Shown one piece after another: positions 1 to 11,648 of a stretch of 64,000 nt of DNA (positions are counted from its first letter, which is position 1; each line of letters begins with the position of its first letter). Made by a program: the position numbers and the translations under genes. Source of the DNA: Vanrija pseudolonga (Eukaryota; Basidiomycota; Tremellomycetes; Trichosporonales; Trichosporonaceae); the NCBI RefSeq assembly GCF_020906515.1, contig NC_085850.1, forward strand, positions 3,286,001 to 3,350,000. The letters run 5' to 3'. The notes under the pieces are model-generated. The model was not told where the DNA came from. It made no database searches and saw nothing but the letters and a program-made list of their open reading frames with translations.

Positions 1-834
1 AGAGTGACTGTCACAAGGATCTCAATACCGACATGCCGACAAGGCCGGACATAGATGCACTGCAATAGCATGATGGGAGTGGGCTGGGTGGGGGGTTGGA
101 GTGTAGCGTAGTCAGTCGTAGGAGTTTGGAGGTGTAGTGTGTGGCATAGCGCAGAGAGCATTGAGCCCAATGCGTTGCTGCTCGCCCCCGCGCGATCGTC
201 GCACTGACACTGGGTGGGCTGGGTGATGGTCATTGTTGCATTCCTGCATTCCTGGCTTGGGGCCAGGCAGAGCTGCTGCCGTTGGCCATGGCGGTGACTT
301 GTGACTGATTCCCGAACAATTGAGCCACGAGGCAGTGAGGCGGCGCTGCCGGCGCTGTGGTACTGCTTCAACGCGGCCATGAGCCCGTTGCCGTTGCAAT
401 CTAACCGTGGCCGCCTCCGCCATCACTGACAATTCCCATGGGCTAACTAGCTCTGCAATGTGCCCACCACACCCGCACCGCACCCCGCTGAGCTGAGCGA
501 TGTGGCGCGCAGGACCATGGCGTCGTGGCGTCGTCACGATGGCTGCGGACGTCACGCGACAAAAGTTGGATCCAAGTGCACGCGCCATTGTCTTGCTCGT
601 CTCGCACCCACTCACTCACTCCCCGCATTCGGTGCGCTTTGACGCTGCATTCTTTCGAGAGCGGGGTAGACAGATCAAGAGCAAGACGACGACAATTTCG
701 CACACCAAACGTGCTTGATCGTCTTGCTTGGCCAAAGCAGCAAGTGCTTCTCAACAACAACCAGTCAATCGTGACTTTGGATTTCTTCTCAACCCGATCG
801 AGCACACCCTCCACCCACACCACACGACACCACC
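1..834. other. gene-free left flank and promoter of the BTB gene
   Basis: No open frame here has a recognisable protein, splice pattern or codon use. The right-hand part, from about 700, is rich in CA/CC and runs into the leader of the BTB gene; its start codon sits in the context CACCATGC. The left part may be the flank of a gene outside the window. I see no tRNA and no clear repeat. Confidence 0.5.
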
Positions 835-1566
835 ATGCCCACCGCCGTCGTCGCTGCACCACTCGTCACGCCCTACCACGCCCCACCAGTCAAGGCCACC
901 CCGCCTGCTAGACCACTCGACGTGCTCGTGTCCTCTGACGGCGTGTCCTTTCCCATTGACAGACAGGTGCTGTCGTCGCAGAGGTAGGCTGCCCTCCCTC
1001 CTTTGGGCACCCACGCTAACCACCCACCCAGCTCTGTCCTCCGCGACCTGCTCGCCGCCGCGGCGCAGACCACGGGCCGTAGTCGTCTCGCGCTCCCCGA
1101 GCCCGCCGACGTCCTCGCGCCGTTCCTCGACGTGCTCCTGCACGACGCCGACCCGTTCGCCGACCTGTCCGACGTGCTCACGAGCCTGCCCACAATCCGC
1201 CTCATGAGCAAGTACGACACGTCGCAGCGCCTCACGTACGCCGTGACGACGCTCAAGTGCCACGTCATGGAGGGCGATGTGTGCCCCCTGCAGGTGTTCA
1301 TTGTCGGCGCGGCGCTCGGCGAGGCCGGGCTCGACCTGTGCCGCACCGCCATCGTGCACGGCGACGTGCCCACCGCCCACCCGTCCGCCCAGGCGCTCGT
1401 CGCGCCCTACTGGGACTCGGTGGACGCCGACTACAAGATCGCGCTCACCACCAGCTGGGCCGTGTCGGACGACCCCAAGGAGCGCGGCAACAAGTTCATC
1501 CAGATCATGAGCCACTGTGAGTATGCTGTACATGCGCGGCGCGAGGCTGACGGGGCAGTGGCGTAG
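835..1566 (+). CDS. BTB/POZ-domain protein, small
   Basis: Exons are 835-983, 1032-1516 and 1559-1566, giving 213 residues. The first intron (984-1031) joins a Q-S-S in mid-domain and restores one frame. The last intron (1517-1558, donor GTGAGT) is 42 nt and stop-free, so retaining it only adds 14 residues before the same TAG. Residues 25-60 (PLDVLVSSDGVSFPIDRQVL, then SSVLRDLL) have the look of a BTB/POZ core: a D-V motif, a short strand, then the helix where a family member normally carries H-x-x-x-L. BTB domains dimerise and often serve as Cullin-3 adaptors or transcription partners. No second domain (Kelch, BACK, zinc finger) is visible, so the partner and role are unknown. The family call rests on this N-terminal match; the rest is unfamiliar. 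Confidence 0.65.
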
Positions 1567-2177
1567 CGCGGCGGCAAGGCGGCGTCGGTGTGGCGCCATG
1601 TCATAGCCGGTGCGGTGCGGTGCGGTGTGGTGTCTCGGCATTCCCTAAAAGCTAGCTATAGCAGTGACAATTCGACAATAGCAGAGACTGACAATACGTT
1701 CGTGTAGACTAGCATCCGTTCATGTGTGTACCAGGTTGTTTCTAGTGAAAAGCGCAGCGATGCGACATGTTTAAGGCCGCAGAGGGTTGCTGGACGGGGG
1801 TGGGCGACGCAAGAGTGAGCCAGGTGGTCCACCTCCACCGGCCACACGTCACTGTAGCTTGATAGACAATGGGCAGACTTGCCAACAATCTGTTAATCTC
1901 AGACTCGACGCACCCCCGCTCCAGCACCAATCTCCGTCTTACCCAGCACCCCAGTGCTCATCGGGCGCGCCAGAGGAACCAGGAGACCAAGGGCCTGGCC
2001 AGCAGTTCAGCAGAGACAGGCCAAGCCAGCCAACCATGTTCCGCATTGCAATGACCCACTCGCCCGCAGCCCGTACCACACCACACTACCTGGAAGCTCA
2101 ACCTCTGTCCCTCGCCCGCTCACTATGCAACATGTGTCATCTCGTGATCCTCTACTATGCCACCACACTACCACACC
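1567..2177. other. convergent intergenic region between the BTB gene and GCN3
   Basis: This is 3' flank for both neighbours, which converge here. Short open frames lack family resemblance. It holds a CA-rich stretch near 2060-2180 and no recognisable RNA gene. Confidence 0.5.
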
Positions 2178-3538
2178 CTATGCCGAGAACTGAGCGACGA
2201 GGTACTGGCTGACGCTGGTCGGCGACAGCGGGCTGCCGAGGTCGGTGATGATAAAGTCGACGAGGTCGGGGTACGTGACGTCGACGAGGGGCTGGCTCGC
2301 GATCATGTCGGGGGTCATCTCGGCCGGCGCAGCCCAGTCGCCGCCGCTGGGCGTACCAGTGCCCGAGACGTTGAGGCGGTCGACGTCCGGGGCCGAGGCC
2401 GACGGCGTAGGCGGGATGGCAGGGGGGAAGTTACGGCCCACTGGCGTGGAGGGGAAGACGGAGGGGAACGAGAGGGGGAGGTTCTTGGCCGCGTCGCGGG
2501 GGCCGGGGAGGTCGTTCTGCGAGAGCGGGTAGTGGCGGAGGAACTTGTACGACTCGGCGAGCGCGTACACGGGCTTCTGCATCGCCTTGGCCACCAGCGC
2601 AATCTGGTACGTGCCGACCGAGGACACGAGCGCGCCCGACTCGACGACGGCCTCACATCCGAGAAGCACCATGTCGACGCGCTCCATCACGTAGCCCACC
2701 GCGCTGTCGAGGAGGACCGTGCACGGGATACCCGCCGCCGTGAGCACCTGGTGGGTGCGCATGCCGAGCAGACCAGGCCGTCCCTCGGTCACGTAGACGC
2801 TCACACGTTTGTGCTGCTTGTGTGCTTGCAGGATCGTCTGGATGACCACGCGCGAGTAGCTGTGGGTGAGGACCTGAGTGTGAGTTGGGCTTCAAGCAAG
2901 TGTCAACTCACGACACAGTCGTCGCTCAAGAAGTCTCCGGCCTGCTTGGCAATCTTTTCCCTTGCCTGAGGAGCAGTGACCGAGCAGAACGACCTGCCCT
3001 GCGCGATGAGGGTGCGCTTGTACGCCGGGAAGTCCTGTGGTGGGTGAGCGGCGTCCGCCATGCTGGGTGCGTGAGGGGTTCCGAGCACCCAGTCATACTC
3101 ACCTCACCACCACCGCCGGACAGGGCGACAAAACGCTCCCACAGCTGACATCCAGCACGCACACCCAGGCTGTGCTGCGAGTCGTTCAGGCGCCTACGGC
3201 CGTTTGTGAGCTCGATAGCAAGACCAGACACGGTGGAGGCTGGGGTGTGTGAGCTGTGCGCAGACCGGAAGTGCCCAGCTTACCAGTCGACGCCTCCATT
3301 AACTCGACAAGCGCGAGGATAGCAGCCACGGGGTGGGGGTACTGTCCATTGTCAGTATTGTGCGCGCTGTGCTGAGCTCGGCCGGAGCGCGACACACCTT
3401 TTCATCAGCGAGGGCGCGCTTGTACGCCGCGACGACGTCAAAGTCCTTTGGCTTGGCCTGCGCCGTGTTGACGCTGAGCACTGGGGTCGCGCGCGACGAG
3501 GGCCCCGCTGGCGAGGGGGAGGCTGCTGTTGTTGCCAT
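2178..3538 (-). CDS. GCN3: translation initiation factor eIF2B subunit alpha
   Basis: This is the regulatory alpha subunit of the eIF2B guanine-nucleotide exchange factor. It senses phosphorylated eIF2 in the cytosol and links amino-acid starvation to translation. Five exons on the minus strand (3538-3398, 3341-3284, 3239-3103, 3034-2912, 2873-2178) give 384 residues. Recognisable blocks, in order, are LVELMEAST, the SGLAIELTNGRRRL helix, a CVVLTHSYSR strand across the exon 4/5 join, VSVYVTEGRPG, and the C-terminal VDVTYPDLVDFIITDLG. These are hallmarks of the eIF2B alpha/beta/delta Rossmann-like fold. The protein is longer than yeast Gcn3 (about 305) because of a Pro/Ser-rich insert of about 70 residues just before the last conserved block. 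The start at 3538 (ATGGCAACAACAG) is preferred over in-frame upstream sequence because homology begins soon after it. It is divergent, 286 bp away, from the next gene. Confidence 0.92.
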
Positions 3539-3824
3539 TGTGGTGTTTGTTGTGGGTTGCAAGTTGTTGTTGGGTTGACTGGGAAATGTTCGAGTTAATT
3601 GTTGAGTGGTGGGTGTGGGTGGAATGGGTGGCCGTGCCTGGCTGGAATGTGCAGCAGCAGCTCTCAATGTCGGAGGCAAGCCTTGCTGCTGCTTTGGCTG
3701 CTGCTTTCGTCGCGACGACGCCGCCGCCGAGGCAACTTACTGCAACAAAGCCGCCAGCACCCTCGTTTCACTCGCCCTCTCTCATCAACAACATCCCCAT
3801 CCTCGTCCTCAACTCCCACCCGCA

Positions 3825-5665
3825 ATGTCCACGCGCGACTACACCGACTCCGAGTCGGAATCCGAAACACCTGCTCGTCAGCTCACATCTGCACGCTCGA
3901 CGCCAGCACGCGGATCGCCTACGCGCAGCTCGCCCACCAAAGCTGGCGGGCCCTCGAATCCGTCGTTACGCATCACAGTGAGTAGTAAAGGAAGGGGCAA
4001 GACAGAGACAGAGCCAGAGCCACGCGTGACGGTGGCGACGGTGCATGACGATCTGGGCCCAAGCGCGCGTGCTCGCTGCTTTCGTTGTTTCTCCACTAAC
4101 TCGTCCAGCTCCGTCCCAACATGTCCCACCTGGTCGACGAGTCGCCGTCCACATCCAAGAAGCACCCGCGCGAGCGCTCGCGCGAACGCAGCGAGGGCGA
4201 CCACTACGACCGCGACCGCTCGTCTGCTTCCCCGCCGCCGCCGCACCAGATCCGCCTCAAGCTCGGTTCGAGCAGCGGCCGCGGGTCGATGGCGTCCAAG
4301 GCAGCCTACTCGTCGTCTGAGGGCGAGAGCGACGCCCCAGAGCACCGCAAGAAGGACGACCGCTCGCCACCGGCCAAGAAGCAGCGCACATCCAAGGGGG
4401 CAGCGAACAAGCAGTCCAAGCCTGCCGGGCCTACCCTCCCCGCGCAGCATCGCAAGACGTACGACTGGCTCCAGCCATCCTCGGCGTCGGCGTCGCACCA
4501 CGGCCCGCCGGACCGCGAGGGCCGCGAGGCGCGTGAGCCACCCAAACCCGAGCCAAAGGTCACCCCGAAGGCCAAGAAGCCGAGAGAGAAGAAGCCAAAG
4601 GAGAAGAAGGAGGAGATAGTGGTGGACAAGGTCGAGACGGATGTCGACGACGACGTGCGCTCGCTCCTCGGCGAAGAGTTTGACTCGCCCCAGGGCTCGG
4701 TGCCGCCCGAGGGGAAGAGCAAGAAGGCGATTGCTGCTGCTGCGCGCCGCAAGGCCGCCGCAGCGGGCGGCGAGGCTGGGCCAGGCCGCAACTGGCGCAA
4801 GGGACTGAAGAAGTAAGTCGTTATAGTTGGCTCCACTGACGCACGCAGGGGCGATCCGCTGCCGTGGAAGGACGCAACATTCCTTGGAGACGGGCACAAG
4901 GTGATGAAGTCTTCCCCGCTGGCCACGCCACAGCGCCCGGCCGCCTCGACAGAGGGCACGCCCGAGCCGTTAGATGCTGCGGTGCTCACTGCCGCGATCA
5001 AGCGCGACGTGCGCGAGCCGTCGCCGCCCTTTGTGCTCGCCGACGCCGCAGCGCTCGGGTTCCCAGTCTTCTCGAAACCCATCACGGCGCCCAAGATCGC
5101 CCTGTCGCCCTTCCCGAAGATCACGCAGTCGTTCGCGCCGTTCGACAACAAGCCGTTCCGACCGGAAAAGGTGCGCTCGTGGAACGTCGGCGAGCGGACC
5201 CTCGTCGGCATAGGAGGCGGCACGCTCAAGTTCAAGACGTGGGCGCGCGGCCCGCAGTCGGCGCTGGGCGTCGTGCTCGAGGCGCAGCGCGAGGCCGAGG
5301 CGGCGGCCAAGGCGGCGAAGCGCGCGGCGAAGGAGGCAAACAACTCGGGACAGGAGAGCACGCCCGGACCCAACTCGGCGCCGCCGGAGCGCCCGCCGCT
5401 CCTCCACTCCCCGTCGGCGGACAGCGTGCTCCCGCAGGACGGCGAGGGGGAGGACAACGCGTCCGAGATTGGCGATGGAGAGGAGAGCGTTGCCGGGTCG
5501 GCGCGCGACTCGCCCGCTCCCAGCCCTGCGCCGATCCGTGGTGGTCGCGGCGCTGCGTCGAAGCGCGGACGCCCGCGCAAGTCCAAGCTCGCGCAGGAGA
5601 TTATCCCTACCGATCAGAGCGATGGCGAGGACGGCGGCGAGGCGGTCAAGACGGAGGAGGCTTAG
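3825..5665 (+). CDS. possible INO80 chromatin-remodelling complex subunit (Ies4-like)
   Basis: Exons 3825-3977, 4109-4812 and 4849-5665 give 557 residues. Most of the protein is disordered: Ser/Arg-rich at the start, Lys-rich (KPREKKPKEKKEE) in the middle. Two more ordered blocks stand out: NWRKGLKKGDPLPWKDATF at the exon 2/3 join, and RSWNVGERTLVGIGGGTLKF followed by KTWARGP near residue 430. The second resembles the C-terminal signature of fungal Ies4 proteins (R-x-W, then G, then L, then a W followed by a proline). A C-terminal KRGRPRK is an AT-hook-like DNA-binding motif. These features fit a nuclear chromatin protein. The Ies4 assignment is inferred from one short motif and needs a profile search; a general AT-hook chromatin factor is the alternative. 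Confidence 0.45.
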
Positions 5666-5864
5666 CGGGGCGGTGTAGATCCGGGAGGCGTATACCCATG
5701 CATTGTATAGAGTGTGCGGGTAGGCTGCCAAGCAGTCTGGAAGTCAAGTCGCGCCGCCCATTTGCTTGCTTATAGAATGCATTGTACAGTACAGTAATGA
5801 CCAATGGTAACGAGCAGTGGAGGTTGTGATGGAAAGGAGGGCAGATGTGTGGGTTGGAGGTGAA

Positions 5865-8800
5865 CTACTGGGGCGCACTGGCGCCAGCGTCAACGACAAT
5901 AGTCTGCCCGCGGTGTGCAATGGCGATAATGAGCTCCTTGTCCAAGCTGATGCGCCACTCGGCGAGGCGCTTGAGCTCGCGCCATGCCTCGCCCTCGGCC
6001 GGCGCCGCGCCGGGTGGGGCGTAGATGACAAAGTCGGCCTCGCTGAGGAGCGAGCGCAGGAGGGACCCAAGAAGCAGGCAGACGAGGCAGGCAATGATGA
6101 CAGCAGGGAGGGGGACGGCTGTGCGAACGAGGAACGGCACGCGCGGTGCCTCGGTGGGCGCAGTCGTCGTCGACGCAACCTTGCCCTCCTGGATGAGGGT
6201 CAGTTTGCGAGACGGAGGTGACGCCTTTGGCGTGATAGATGGGAGGTTGGTGAGGGGCTTGATGGGCGAGTTCTCGTGGGAAGCTGGCGCGCTTGCGCTG
6301 AACCGATTCAGCGGTGCGTACTTCCAGAAATTGTATCGCCCGATGGGTGCTGGTGTGGGGGGAGGCTTGGACTCTTCCGAGCTCTCCGCCGAACTCTCTG
6401 GCGGAAGCTTGACAGGCTCGTTCGTCGGCGTCGTTGTGACGGTCGAGTTGGCGTCCGAGTCGGCCTTGGGGTCTTCGACAGGGGTAGCAGGCGGTTCGGG
6501 GAGGTACTCCCTGGCGACGGCGAGGGGCTTGCCAAGAGACTCAGAGTTGGCAGTCGAGCGGTTCACAAGCTGCGGCAACTTAACCTTGGCAGAGTCCCGA
6601 GCAAACTTGCTCGAAGGCAGCTTGCGCTCGTCTTCCACTGGGACCTCGGTGCCCTCAAACATGTAGGCGGCGGGTTCGATCTTGCGGGCAACCAGCCGGA
6701 TCTGGACAACAGCACCATCGCTAATAAGGTCCAGCAGCCAGCGAGGACGAGGTAGAGCCGCCGTCTTGCCGGTCAAGGGGTCGTTCACCGGGGCCTCGTA
6801 TCCAGAAGTGGGAAGTGTGACTCGGAGAAGGTGGCGAGTCTGCGTGCTGGGGTCGAGTGAGGCTGACTGCAGAAGCGACGGTGCCAGAGATACCGCGCTA
6901 CACTTGAACGGTAATCCGAGTCTGTCACCTGAAAACTCCAGGGGAAGATCAGACGACGAGCTTCCAGATCCATGATACGCCTCGGGAAGCGACACAGCCC
7001 GAATGGCAATCTCGCAGCCGCCTTTGATGATCTCTGTACCGACGTCGATATCAGCAACGATCAAGTCTCGCTTGCCCCGCCGAATGTCCTCGGCAAGATC
7101 GATGACTGTTGACCGAGACGACGTGAGCGATGCTTTGCTGTCGCTATGATTTAATGGCGGGCGCAGAGTCTCGGCATCACGCGAACTGGACGTCGAAGGC
7201 GGCTGGACGGTGACGGTCACAACGTAGTCGTCCCCGTCGTTGACCTGGTCAATCGGCAGCTTGTACGCCTCGGTGGAGGACAATGCCCATGGGCCCTGAG
7301 CAGCAGCGTCCGGGACAAGAACAGACATTGGTGGCGAGTGTACCCGCGAAGGAGGGCCCTGGGTCTTGAGAAGCTGCTCAATGTTGAGAAGGGTGCGAGG
7401 TAGCCCAGCGTTGAGCATGTTGTTCATCGACACGGGAATGTTGCCGCCATAGTCGATGGCGCCAACATACATGCACCGCGTCGATGGGATGGCGTACTGC
7501 TCATGCGAGTACGGGTCGATGGTCTCGAGGATCCAGCCCTCCAGGATAATGTTGGCAGAAGGCATCACTGAAGGGTTGTACTTGGCCGCATCGAGGCCAA
7601 GAGTTGCGTGATCAAAGCTCGACGACGACGCGTGGAAGATTGTGGTGAGCGGCGTGTGAGAGGCCACGGATGGTGATGGAGGTGGCGTGTCGGGCACACG
7701 AGCAACAACTGTCGCCACAACAATGCTCCTGTCGCGGAATGGGAACGCGGCGTGGGCCTGGATGTGCGATGTGGTGATGCCGTAGCCGTAGCTCTGCAGG
7801 CGAACAGGTTTCTCAAAGTACTCGTCCTTCCTGAAAGCCGAAACAGTGCCAGAGATCTCTTCCGCAGTGAAGCCCTCGATGATGCGACCAGCGCGGTATA
7901 CTGGAACGCTGTCCGAGACGTGACCGACAATACGCCTCTCAATCTTGAGTCCGTCACGATCCGCAACAGGCTGCCATCCGAAGGGATCCGTTGATTCGCC
8001 ATCACGGTCGGCATGGATGCGTGAGAGCTGTCCAAGAGCACGGACGGCAGCGTCAACGGCCGTGCTCCCAGTTGCTGGTGAAGGCGTGGGTGACGGCATG
8101 GGGACCACAGCAGCACGCGTCGACTCTGAGGCGACTGTCACAAGCCGAGCCAGAGGGGAGTAGAAACGTCCAAACGCAGAGGTGGAGGGTGACGCGGGCA
8201 ATGAAGACGTTTGCTCGCTCTTCTGTGCCGTGCTTTGCAGCGACATGTTGCTCTGGCGCTTTCTCAACACACCAAGGACTGGCGGCTGATCCAGCGCCAC
8301 CCGTGATGGCCTCGAGCGTTTCTTCTTCTTGAGCTGCTGGACGTCGTTCTCGGAAAGGTCTTGGTTGTCAATCTTGACCTTGGATCCGTTGACAGTGAGA
8401 GCGGTTTTTCCAGAAGTGGAGGCAGAGCCTTTGCGGACGGTCACAGTGACGACACCAGATCCGAGGGAAGTGAGATCGTGCTCTATGCTGAGCCACAGTC
8501 CTCCGCCGTTGGGCGAGAGTCTGTGGCGCTTGAGTGCAGAGACCCTCTTGGGTGGGGGGTCGACGAGCGCAATAATTGTGTTTGACCACTTGTCTGGGTC
8601 GCAGCGAAGTTCGCACTCGATGCTGCCTTTACCAAGTTCAGGTGTGGACTTGTCGCTGCCTCCATCAGAGTCGGGCTCCTGGGTGACGACTGGAGTAACC
8701 ATGAACGAAGTCTCCGTGCCGGATGAGCGTGATCTGCGGGCCTCGGCAGCTTCATACTGGTAGCGGAAGGTTTCCTTTTCCCCATCCCACCGCGATGAGA

Positions 8801-11166
8801 TTGCCTTGGCACCACCGAGCCGCGTTGCCACTGGAGGGGCGCCGTGCTTGATCGCAAACTCGCCCAAGCCCGACAATGTCGACATCATCACTTGAGGAAT
8901 GGACGACTTGTTGGACCATCCACCGGGATGGCTCTGCTCGAGGAGCGTGACCTGCGTTGTATTGGGAGAGAGTGCTTCGATCGACCATCCTTGAAGATCA
9001 ATCTGCGTGCGGATGACGTTCGGGTCAATGCAGGGAGGGATAACAGGGAAGAGCTCGGTGTTTTCGGTCGAGAAACCGAAGATGTGAACCGAGGAGGGAG
9101 ACTTGTATGTGGTGCGGACGAGAACAGAGTCACGCGCGCTGGGGTCAGCAGGGGACAGCAACAAGTCACTTACGCTACAGGCCATGAGGGCTTCGACTTG
9201 AAGTGCCACACATCCGTCAACTCGTTGACGTCCTCCAGCAACGTTGCGTCCTCGTACGACTTGTCCCACTCGAGTCGCGTACCAGGGGTGATGATTGTCG
9301 CAAACAGGTCCCAGACGCCAACACCAACGAATACCGCCTCTGCTCTGAAAACGACCAGCGTCTTGTCGATCGAGTTGAGCTGGTGCACTCCGACGCCCTT
9401 GGATTCTGCAACGGGCCTCCACTTGGGCTCAGGCTCCTGCAGAAGTGACGTAAAGTCTGTCCATCAGCTCTGTCAACCATGGCGAACGCACAGATGTAGT
9501 TGCGCTTGATCAAGCTAGCCACACTCTTCTGTGCAGCTAGTGGCCGGCCATTCCGTATTCTCCGGTCGTCGTCGGATCCGACCACGGAGCCATCTCGTGA
9601 GGCCAGGTCTGACGTGTCCACTGTTGGCAAGGACATGGCGCTCGCACCCGGAGATCCGTCCAGTAAGTTGCGCAGTGGCGAAACCGACTCCATGCGCTGG
9701 ATGGTGGCGGGGACACCGTTGATGCGAACACCTGCACCAGAAGATGGTAAGGCCGTTCTCTCAATTGTCACCTTCACGCGAACAAGCTCCTCTTGAGGCT
9801 GCAGCTCAGCGTGTACCAATCTAAACACCAGGCGTTTAGGCGCCGCTGCTCCAGGAAGAGTCGCTGGCGACTGGCCGACGAAGGACGAGAATGCTGACGA
9901 GGTCGAATCGTCCCCACTCTGGGTCTTGACCTGAATCTGCACATCCCAGCCCTGCGTTGATGATAACCCAAACTCAATTTGTCGCCTAGTTCCATCGCTG
10001 CCGCCCTCCTCGCTGTTGACCACGGCGTACCCTGCGGACAACATTACCCGTGCTGGGTCGTAGCTGATACTGCCGATGGTTACGTCCTCGCCGTAGTTGA
10101 GGAGAACCGGCACCTTTTCGCTCCCTTCACGCACAAAGTCGACAAGACCGACAATCACAGATGGTAGGTGCTGGGGAACAGCTCCACCAACCGCCCACGT
10201 GCCCTTCGGGTTCCAACACCAGAAGCACTGGATGCGTACTTTGCCTTCTGGAATAGGTGGTTCCGCGGAGCGTGATCGGGACGAAGGAAGCTGGATACAC
10301 CATGCGAGAAGCGAAACGTCGGCGCGCACGTATGGGGGTGCAGGTCGCAGATAAGGGGGCTCATGTCGTGATCGGGGTACTGATGTCGAGACGTCAATGA
10401 GGGTGTTCTGGTCCACCAGTGTCTTGGAGATAGTGACGGCGTCGCGAGGGCTCGAGGGCCAGCCAAGCTTGTAGCTGGTTTTTGTTACTCGGGTCTGGGT
10501 GTCGATGAGATCGACCAGCTGGGCCTCTTCGACCATGCGATCCCCTGAACAATAGGTCAGCTGCTTGTCGATTTGACGAGAAGGATGGGATGGCTCCACT
10601 GCCCCCAACGGCTTCAACAAGGCTTCGGCCCATGATCTTGCCTGTGCATGCCATCGAAGGGACAGCGTTGCCCGCTCAGCGGCCTCCAGCTCGTTGCGAC
10701 TGCAAGAATCTTGCCACCGCTGCTGCATCCCTCCGTCATCGCCGGACTCACATTGTGGCCTTGTCTCTGGGGTCGCGAGACACACTCTAAATGTATCGAT
10801 GTTGACATCTGTTCCGCAATCGACGTCCACAACAGCCCGGAACACTTCGCCGCTCTTGCCGTTACGGCGGTGGACGACGACATCGCTGGCGGTAATACGT
10901 CCTAGTGCTGTTGGCCGAGCCTTTGTTGGATCCCGCACGGGGCCGGCACTGCCTTGTGGGGGAACCGACACGGGCTTCCATGCTGATGATCCCGACGAGG
11001 AGAGGAGAGCGCGGAAGTAGGCCACTGATGAATTCAAGGCTTCGTTCCACGCCGATTCGAGTCTGAGCGGGTGGGTGAGCTGGCAGTCGAGGCGGAGGGG
11101 GGGAAGGGGGAGGTGTGAGGAGTTTGAAGCGTACCTTAACCCATCATCGAGGTTCTCTACACGCAT
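5865..11166 (-). CDS. triple START-like domain protein with C-terminal membrane anchor
   Basis: Three exons (11166-9492, 9456-9174, 9138-5865) give 1743 residues. I see three START/lipid-transfer-like modules. The first lies in exon 1 (roughly 190-420, with SKTLVDQNTLIDVSTSVP and a later YVRADVSLLAWCIQLP). The second is about 560-760 (KWRPVAESKGVGVHQL, then TPGTRLEWDKSYEDATLLE, then RDSVLVRTTYKSP), the clearest START pattern. The third is about 1037-1250 (FGWQPVADRDGLKIERR, then AFPFRDRSIVVATVVAR). Ser/Pro-rich linkers separate them. Near 1655-1680 there is one hydrophobic helix with a short tail, so the protein is probably tail-anchored with its lipid-binding parts in the cytosol. This layout suggests transfer of sterol or another lipid at a membrane contact, but no GRAM or PH domain is visible and the ligand is unknown. 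Exons 1 and 2 flank an intron of only 35 nt. The start codon is the least certain point. Confidence 0.75.
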
Positions 11167-11648
11167 GACGCTGTAATGTCATGGGGGAGGGAGGGGGGCG
11201 AGGGGATAGGGTGTGATGCTGGGGTATTCAATGTCGAGGTCGTTGCTGTTGATGTCGTTTGTGTGAGAGAATGAGTGTTGGATGTGGAGTTGTAGGTTTG
11301 GGGGTGGTGGTTGTTGGAATGTTGTTGCTTGCTTGTGTTACTGTTTGCCAGCCATTCAAAACGAGAGCACTGACTTGATCGGACGATTACAAGTTGCATC
11401 AAGGCACACATTGCTTGCCCGGCTCGGGTTGACGTCACGTGCCACCCACTAGCGCCCCGTACGCCCATACAGTTGGCCGAAGTGGGCGGCCTGCCTGGCT
11501 GGCACCGTGCACCCTTGCTACACTTCGCATCGTCACCGCGTCACGGCCCATATCGTAGCCTGCACACTTAGGCCGGCTGCATCAACAACATCCCCTTCGT
11601 CACACTCCACAAAACACCAACAACCCACAACAACAACCCCATCGCACA
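11167..11648. promoter_or_regulatory. divergent promoter of the START gene and DOP1
   Basis: Between two divergent genes lies a perfect CRE/ATF palindrome, TGACGTCA, at 11430-11437, overlapped by an E-box CACGTG at 11436-11441. Such sites bind bZIP and bHLH factors in fungi. Either gene, or both, could be controlled. The stretch next to the START gene (11240-11330) is AC-rich on the minus strand, typical of a fungal leader. Confidence 0.5.

Noticed and set aside
751-1641. Open frame of 296 residues on the minus strand opposite the BTB gene
   Set aside because: No recognisable domain; covers the BTB introns and exons as a shadow.
11080-11134. Possible extra intron near the start of the START-domain gene (GTACGC donor, CCAG acceptor)
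   Set aside because: Removing the 55 nt changes frame and destroys the downstream reading from the only suitable ATG; kept as coding.
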